Shown in pieces: positions 46,890 to 51,610 of a stretch of DNA of 51,610 bases. Both the position numbers and the translations under genes were made by a program. Numbering within the stretch: position 1 is the first letter of the stretch; every line of letters begins with the position of its first letter. Below the pieces are notes generated by a model, which was not told the DNA's origin, searched no databases, and worked only from the letters and a program-made list of their open reading frames with translations. The DNA is from a virus. The stretch covers positions 1 to 51,610 of the IMG/VR virus record IMGVR_UViG_3300008107_000554, one strand, 5' to 3'.

Positions 46890-47030
46890 ATGCCGCTGAA
46901 CGCCAAGGGCAAGAAGATCAAGGCTGCCATGCAGAAGCAGTATGGGAAAGAGCAAGGTGAGCGGGTGTTCTACGCATCCGAGAACAAGGGCACCGTCAAG
47001 GGTGTCACCAAGAAGGGAAAGAAGAAATGA
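46890..47030 (+). CDS. Small basic 46-aa protein
   Basis: MPLNAKGKKIKAAMQKQYGK, then RVFYASENKGTVKGVTKKGK. Tightly packed between two supported genes (one base after a stop and overlapping the next ATG). Lys-rich, possibly DNA-binding; it completes the small-gene cluster. Confidence 0.65.
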   Translation: MPLNAKGKKIKAAMQKQYGKEQGERVFYASENKGTVKGVTKKGKKK

Positions 47031-47272
47031 GATACCTGCGGAACAAAGTCGACGGCTTCATCTACGAGTGGAACGAAACACTCGCTCGGCACCCGAAGTG
47101 CGAGGAGGTGACCGAGGAGGAAGCGTACCCGGAGCGCTTCGCCACGGCAGTGGTAGAGAAGGCCAAGCGGCGGGTGAAGAAACTCGATCTCGCCACGGAT
47201 GACATCCCTGAGCAACCCGTGTATACTTCGCCGGAACTGTCGGCCGACGCCTCAAGGGACTTGCCTGAATGA
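47027..47272 (+). CDS. Small unknown virion-region protein
   Basis: 81 aa, MRYLRNKVDGFIYEWNETLA with a short acidic tail (TDDIPEQPVYTSPELSADAS). ATG overlaps the preceding stop and its end overlaps the adaptor start (ATGA). No motif. Confidence 0.65.
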   Translation: MRYLRNKVDGFIYEWNETLARHPKCEEVTEEEAYPERFATAVVEKAKRRVKKLDLATDDIPEQPVYTSPELSADASRDLPE

Positions 47273-47910
47273 CACCAGCGGACATCATCGACGAAGCGCG
47301 GAAGTTGCTGCAGGACACGCGGGCCCCCCTGCGTTACAGCGACACCGATCTGCTGGGCTACGTGAACCAGACCGTCAAGCGCATGCTGAGCATGCGCCCT
47401 GATCTGTTCAACAAGATGACCACGGTCGCGCTGACGGCGAATGATGTCATGCAGGAACTCCCGGCTGACGCTCACCGACTGGTGGACATCTACTACGTCG
47501 TGGGGCGCAACTCCGTCACGGAGGTCGAGCGGCCGATGTTCCAGCGTGCGTATCCGCAGTGGGTCTCTGATCCGGCGGGCACGCCCCTCAACTTCATGCG
47601 CCATGAGCGCAACCCGACCAAGTTCTTCGTGTACCCCAAGCCGCTGCCCAACACGACGGTCATGCTGGAGTACGTCGCAGTGCCGGGGGACTACACCCTT
47701 AACGAGGCGATGGACGCCCCGTCCGATGGCTACCTGCCACAACTGGTGGATGGTGTGGTGTTCCTCGCCTCGTCGATCGACGACGAGAACGTCGACTCCG
47801 GCCGCGCTAAGCTGTTCATGGACTCGTTCAGCCAGTCACTCGGTGTTGACCTGCAGGCGCGCGTCGTCACCGACAAAGAAACGATGCCCATGCAAAGTAG
47901 AGGTGCCTGA
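47269..47910 (+). CDS. Head-tail adaptor (DUF6682-like)
   Basis: 213 aa. The N-terminal helices (MTPADIIDEARKLLQDTRAP; DLLGYVNQTVKRMLSMRP) and the segment LPADAHRLVDIYYVVGRN are characteristic of adaptor or connector proteins that sit under the portal. The order portal, capsid, adaptor fits. Coupled to its neighbours by overlaps. Confidence 0.8.
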   Translation: MTPADIIDEARKLLQDTRAPLRYSDTDLLGYVNQTVKRMLSMRPDLFNKMTTVALTANDVMQELPADAHRLVDIYYVVGRNSVTEVERPMFQRAYPQWVSDPAGTPLNFMRHERNPTKFFVYPKPLPNTTVMLEYVAVPGDYTLNEAMDAPSDGYLPQLVDGVVFLASSIDDENVDSGRAKLFMDSFSQSLGVDLQARVVTDKETMPMQSRGA

Positions 47911-48581
47911 TGGAAACGCGTGCCTTCTCCACGCTCAGCGCCAAAGTCTCGGCCAGCGCCCCTTCTTGCGCCTATCCGATGCTCGTGGACTATATCCGCG
48001 ACTCGGCCATCCGGGTCTGCGAGCGCACCTTGGCGTGGCGACACACTGCCACACCTATCGCTCTAACGCCCGGGCGAGCCGAGTATGATTTTGCGCCACC
48101 GCCCGATACGACGGTGCAGGCTGTGGTGCGGGCTGACATCAACGGAACCCCCGTACAGGTCTTGTCCTACGACGCCGCGGCCGCGATGATTACGGAGTGG
48201 CCGGCCACCACCACAGTGGCAGCGGAGATCGCCGAGCTTGGCTCTGAGCCACGCATGATCGCACAAGTGGGCGCCAACCGGTACCGTGTCTTCCCGATGC
48301 CCGACGCAGAGCGGACCTACACGCTGTCAATGACGTTCGCACTCAAGCCGACTCGCAGCTCGGCCGACATGGATCAAGATGTCTTCGACGAGTTCGAGGA
48401 TGCCATCCTGCACGGCACACTGCAGCATCTGCTGGTGCTGCCGAACGTGGACTGGACCGATCGGGAACTTGCTGCCTACCACGCAAAGCAGTTTCTGTTC
48501 GCGGTCACGTCGGCACGGGCCAAGACCAACCTCGGTGCGTTCCGCTCTGCGCTTGTCGTCCGCGGCCCCAAGTTCGCGTAG
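47910..48581 (+). CDS. Tail or connector completion protein
   Basis: 223 aa. It resembles the gp11-type tubular adaptor in size and composition: LVDYIRDSAIRVCERTLAWR helices followed by beta strands (VVRADINGTPVQVLSYDAAA) and an EDAILHGTLQHLL helix. Overlaps the adaptor stop by one base. A role at the head-tail joint is inferred from context. Confidence 0.72.
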   Translation: METRAFSTLSAKVSASAPSCAYPMLVDYIRDSAIRVCERTLAWRHTATPIALTPGRAEYDFAPPPDTTVQAVVRADINGTPVQVLSYDAAAAMITEWPATTTVAAEIAELGSEPRMIAQVGANRYRVFPMPDAERTYTLSMTFALKPTRSSADMDQDVFDEFEDAILHGTLQHLLVLPNVDWTDRELAAYHAKQFLFAVTSARAKTNLGAFRSALVVRGPKFA

Positions 48582-48590
48582 GAGGAAACA

Positions 48591-48938
48591 TTGGACCCAC
48601 GCATCTCTGATACTCGGATCAAGTTGGTCCGTAACGACACCGGCCCGCAGGTCAGCCTCACGCTGACAGACGAATCCACGGGTGCCGCGATCAACTTGTC
48701 CGGCGCCACAGCAACGCTGCACTTCCGCGAGGTCGGGGGTGACACGCTGTTCTCTCGTGCGCTGACGATCCCGTCGGCAACGGCGACGCAAGGCGTGGCC
48801 GTCATCGTGTGGCAGGCAGGCGACCTCAATCACCCTGCGGGGTACTACGAGGGCGAGGTTGAGGTCCTGTTGCAGACCGGCGTGCGCCAGACTGTGTACG
48901 ACCCGCTGCAGTTCCGGATCAGGGACGACTTCGAGTGA
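48591..48938 (+). CDS. Small Ig-like tail/baseplate protein (BppU-N-like)
   Basis: 115 aa starting at TTG 48591, supported by a strong GGAGGA 6 bases before. One Ig-like beta domain: PQVSLTLTDESTGAAINLSG, then TATLHFREVGG and HPAGYYEGEVEVLLQTG, as in the N-terminal domain of baseplate upper proteins. Its end overlaps the next start. Confidence 0.75.
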   Translation: MDPRISDTRIKLVRNDTGPQVSLTLTDESTGAAINLSGATATLHFREVGGDTLFSRALTIPSATATQGVAVIVWQAGDLNHPAGYYEGEVEVLLQTGVRQTVYDPLQFRIRDDFE

Positions 48939-49573
48939 AGATAAACGAGACCATACCGCGCATCCGCGCGGCGATCTCAGCGGTACAGGTTCGAGCTGCG
49001 GCCGCGGTACCCGTCATGTCTGCTGCGGTGCAGGTCCCGTACATCGTCTACAACTATGTGCTTGGCGTCTTTGTTAAATTTTTGACGCGCGCCGACGTGG
49101 TCAGGCTGTTTTCAGACACTGACATGTCGCTGTCGAAGCCGTTTGCTGACCAGTACACAGTGGCGGACTTTCCAGATGTGGTGCCCAACAAGCGGCTCCC
49201 GGATGGCGTAGAGGCGGCTGACGCGCTATCACCGTTTCAGATCGGCAAGGGGCTGTTTGAGAACCCCAAGATTGAGGAAGGCGCGTACTTCGCAGAGGAC
49301 TACACCGATGTGGGGTACACGATTGTATCGTTCCAGCTGTCGTTCACCAAGGCGCAAGCGGAGACCGTCACTGCTACCGACGCGGGCGTCGTGCTGGGCA
49401 CGACACTCGGTCCCACAGACACCGCCACCATGGCTGACACTGTTGTATTCGCCGCAAATCTTGGTATTGTGGACGCAGCGTCTATCGCGGATAGCGGCTC
49501 TATTCGGATGCAAGACTACTGCGATTTTACATACTTCGCAGAGGACTACGTCGGTGAAGCCCGAACCTTCTAA
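48935..49573 (+). CDS. Repetitive tail protein with YFAEDY motifs
   Basis: 212 aa. The N-terminus has an amphipathic helix and an Ala/Val stretch. Two identical YFAEDY blocks are encoded by the same 18 bases (49286-49303 and 49532-49549), with Asp/Thr/Ala motifs such as ETVTATDAG, DTATMADTV and DAASIADSG between. Such repeats are common in virion structural proteins of unknown function. Confidence 0.65.
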   Translation: MKINETIPRIRAAISAVQVRAAAAVPVMSAAVQVPYIVYNYVLGVFVKFLTRADVVRLFSDTDMSLSKPFADQYTVADFPDVVPNKRLPDGVEAADALSPFQIGKGLFENPKIEEGAYFAEDYTDVGYTIVSFQLSFTKAQAETVTATDAGVVLGTTLGPTDTATMADTVVFAANLGIVDAASIADSGSIRMQDYCDFTYFAEDYVGEARTF

Positions 49574-49584
49574 GGAGATACTAG

Positions 49585-50046
49585 ATGAACTCGAAAGAAA
49601 GACTCGGCCTCTCCGGACGCCTGACCATCGTCCTCACCGGACCGGACGGCGCGGTCAAGGACCAGCGCGAGATCAAGAACTTGGTCGTGGCCACCGGACT
49701 GGCATATATCACGACCCGCATGCTGGGCACGGGACTCGGCGTTATGAGCCACATGGGGCTCGGCGCCGGTACGACCGCGGCGTCTTCGGGCGACACTAAC
49801 CTAGGCTCACTGCTCGGGTCGCGCAAGGCGCTAGGTAGCGCCACGCAGAGTGGCGGTAGTAACGAGAGCATCATCTACGTTACGACGTTCAACCCCGGTG
49901 AGGCCACCGGTGCGGTCACGGAGGCCGGCATCTTCAACGCATCTTCAAGCGGAACGATGCTCTGCCGCACTGTGTTCCCGGTCGTCAACAAGCAGTCGGG
50001 CGACACCCTGCAGATCACGTGGACCGTGACCCTGTCGGCAGCATGA
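49585..50046 (+). CDS. Tail-fibre-associated beta protein
   Basis: 153 aa. It begins NSKERLGLSGRLTIVLTGPD and ends DTLQITWTVTLSAA; Gly/Ser/Thr-rich strands throughout, with no receptor motif. AGGAGA upstream. A small tail tip or fibre base protein is likely. Confidence 0.65.
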   Translation: MNSKERLGLSGRLTIVLTGPDGAVKDQREIKNLVVATGLAYITTRMLGTGLGVMSHMGLGAGTTAASSGDTNLGSLLGSRKALGSATQSGGSNESIIYVTTFNPGEATGAVTEAGIFNASSSGTMLCRTVFPVVNKQSGDTLQITWTVTLSAA

Positions 50047-50054
50047 GGTGAACC

Positions 50055-50546
50055 GTGGCAACCATCGTAACACGCTCAGGTAAAGGCTCCCCGCTGACCA
50101 ATGCGGAAGTCGACGCCAACTTTACCAACCTAAACAGCGACAAGGTCGAGACCTCGACCATCTCTGTGTTTGGGGCGTCTCTCATCGACGACGCGGATGC
50201 GTCGGCTGCGCGTACTACTTTGGGGCTTGGCACAGCAGCTACGACAGATAGCACGGCCTACGCGACCGCGGCGCAAGGCAGCACAGCTGACAGCGCTCTC
50301 CAGCCGGGGGACGCAGTTCCCCAAACCTCGGCTACAGGTTCCGCTGACATCCCGACGGGCACGACTGCTGAGCGCGACGGCTCACCCTCGGCTGGTTACT
50401 TCCGCTTCAACTCTGATGTCACCAAGTTTGAGGGCTACAACGGCACAAGCTGGGGCAGCGTAGGCGGCGGTGCGACGGGCGGCGGTTCTGACGAAATCTT
50501 CATTGAGAACGGTCAGCACAACTGGCATCGTTGCACCTGCATTTGA
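50055..50546 (+). CDS. Tail fibre N-terminal part, truncated by a frame break
   Basis: 163 aa. It begins ATIVTRSGKGSPLTNAEVDA and continues with NFTNLNSDKVETSTISVFGA, a phage fibre start motif. After FIENGQ it should continue into more fibre but reaches a stop within seven codons; matching fibre sequence resumes in the +1 frame (STTGIVAPAF). The product lacks a receptor-binding end unless frameshifting occurs. GAGGTG upstream. Confidence 0.75.
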   Translation: MATIVTRSGKGSPLTNAEVDANFTNLNSDKVETSTISVFGASLIDDADASAARTTLGLGTAATTDSTAYATAAQGSTADSALQPGDAVPQTSATGSADIPTGTTAERDGSPSAGYFRFNSDVTKFEGYNGTSWGSVGGGATGGGSDEIFIENGQHNWHRCTCI

Positions 50547-51594
50547 TGGGGCTGTCGATGCGGCTGATCTAACTGGCACTGTGCCGAGCAGCGCCGTTCC
50601 TTACGTATCGGGACGCAACCGCATCATCAACGGCAACATGGTCATCGACCAGAGGAATAACGGGGCGAGTGTAACTGGAAGTTATGCCGTAGACAGGTTT
50701 GAGTTTCAGGAAAATAGTGGGTCTGGATACACTGTTCAAAGAAGCAGTGTTGCCCCTTCCGGTTTTTCAAACTCGCTCTTGATTACTGTTACAACGGCGG
50801 CATCCGCAAGCGCCGGGCAAACTAACAGATTAATTCAACGAGTAGAGGGTCACAACATTGCAGATTTAAATTTTGGCTCTGCAAACGCCTCTACAGTTAC
50901 GCTTTCTTTTTGGGTGCGGTCATCCTTAGTGGGAACTTACTGTGCGGCTCTTGTAAATAATGCGGCCAACCGCGCTTATGTTGCGGAGTATTCCATCAGT
51001 GCAGCCAACACTTGGGAATACAAAACAATTACTGTGGCTGGAGATACGACAGGCACTTGGGAAACAGGCACAGCTTCTGGGGTTCAGGTGACTTTTGACT
51101 TTGGCTCTGGCTCTGATTTTAACGCTACGGCGGGAAGTTGGGTTGCTGCTAATGATTGGCGCACCACCAACCAAGTAAATTTTGCAAACACCTCTGGCGC
51201 AACCTTCTACATCACAGGCGTCCAACTCGAAGCTGGCTCCATCGCCACGCCTTTCGAGCGCCGTTTGTATGGGCAGGAGTTGGCACTGTGCCAGCGGTAT
51301 TACTACATTCGCCCGCGTAATGATTTTGAAAGTGCAAGACATCATGGTTTTGATGTCGGCACAAACAGAGACAAGAAGCAACGTTTTCATCCAGTAACTA
51401 TGAGAGCAGCTCCATCCGTTACCTTTACCTCATCAACAGCTATACGAGATGACGGACTAGGCATAACCGCGACTTTTGTGGCATCTGCCGACGCATCGAA
51501 CATCGGCGTTCACATTAACACATCCCCAACGCAATATGGTGCTGGAACTGTTCATAGCATTGGTTATGGCTACACAGCAGATGCGGAGTTGTAA
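50470..51594 (+). CDS. Tail fibre C-terminal receptor-binding module, out of frame with its N-terminus
   Basis: About 374 codons in the +1 frame; sequence before about 50515 is only the alternative frame of the N-terminal ORF. Recognisable parts: GRNRIINGNMVIDQRNNGAS, a beta-sandwich (VTLSFWVRSSLVGTYCAALV), and FYITGVQLEAGSIATPFERR plus LYGQELALCQRYYY, a common phage fibre motif set. From about 50640 the DNA is distinctly more AT-rich, suggesting recent exchange. No ribosome site close to any start. Confidence 0.78.
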   Translation: MRRAAVLTKSSLRTVSTTGIVAPAFDGAVDAADLTGTVPSSAVPYVSGRNRIINGNMVIDQRNNGASVTGSYAVDRFEFQENSGSGYTVQRSSVAPSGFSNSLLITVTTAASASAGQTNRLIQRVEGHNIADLNFGSANASTVTLSFWVRSSLVGTYCAALVNNAANRAYVAEYSISAANTWEYKTITVAGDTTGTWETGTASGVQVTFDFGSGSDFNATAGSWVAANDWRTTNQVNFANTSGATFYITGVQLEAGSIATPFERRLYGQELALCQRYYYIRPRNDFESARHHGFDVGTNRDKKQRFHPVTMRAAPSVTFTSSTAIRDDGLGITATFVASADASNIGVHINTSPTQYGAGTVHSIGYGYTADAEL

Positions 51595-51597
51595 GAG

Positions 51598-51610
51598 ATG
51601 AACACCATGA
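51598..51610 (+). CDS. Start of the next gene, cut by window edge
   Basis: ATG at 51598, five bases after the fibre stop, reading MNTM before the window ends. Too short to identify; in similar phages a fibre chaperone or a second fibre gene may follow. Confidence 0.35.

Noticed and set aside
50470-50515. GTG 50470 as a real start for the second fibre ORF
   Set aside because: The first codons are merely the alternative frame of the fibre N-terminal part and have no ribosome site.

Overview
The window is almost certainly a large, near-complete piece of a tailed double-stranded DNA phage genome (Caudoviricetes). It holds a terminase, portal, scaffold, major capsid protein, head-tail adaptors, tail fibres, an endolysin and a full replication set. 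There is no integrase, repressor cassette, rRNA, recognisable tRNA or CRISPR array. The absence of tape-measure, tail-tube and sheath genes, together with several large candidate ejection proteins, suggests a short-tailed (podovirus-like) phage. Coding DNA is GC-rich and Shine-Dalgarno driven, with very tight gene packing (ATGA, TAATG and TGATG overlaps), as in a phage of a Gram-negative, possibly aquatic alphaproteobacterial host. The host assignment is inference.

Layout. (1) 1-15801, plus strand: an SNase-like nuclease cut by the window edge, a GH19 endolysin, a large beta-rich tail protein, then four virion proteins ending in a 2486-residue giant. (2) 15798-35696, minus strand: about 40 tightly overlapping genes read leftward from a promoter near 35.75 kb. 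Following transcription these are HTH and unknown genes, a MoxR-like AAA ATPase with a VWA/metallopeptidase partner and satellites, a run of small unknown genes, a dNTP-diphosphohydrolase-like protein, a family A DNA polymerase, a Cas4-like PD-(D/E)XK nuclease, a VRR-NUC nuclease, an SNF2-type helicase, an SSB-like protein and a fused PrimPol-helicase. (3) 35697-37491: an AT-rich control region with many GTGTAAAG and TATCTA repeats, direct repeats, terminators and two small minus-strand genes; this is the best origin/control candidate. (4) 37492-51610, plus strand: terminase small and large subunits, then after a terminator/promoter pair small basic proteins, portal, scaffold, capsid, decoration-like proteins, adaptors and tail fibre. 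The right end probably continues to the left end on a circular or circularly permuted map, with at least a short stretch missing.

The most striking observations are four broken or split genes. A 13-bp tandem duplication throws the start of the Cas4-like nuclease out of frame. The DNA polymerase is split, with motif C in another frame. A small Cys-rich gene has TAA directly after its ATG. The tail fibre is broken exactly where the sequence changes character. The other main candidates for new biology are the repeat array at 35.8-36.4 kb, an 88-nt inverted-repeat element at 26.04 kb and the phage MoxR/VWA-metallopeptidase operon.
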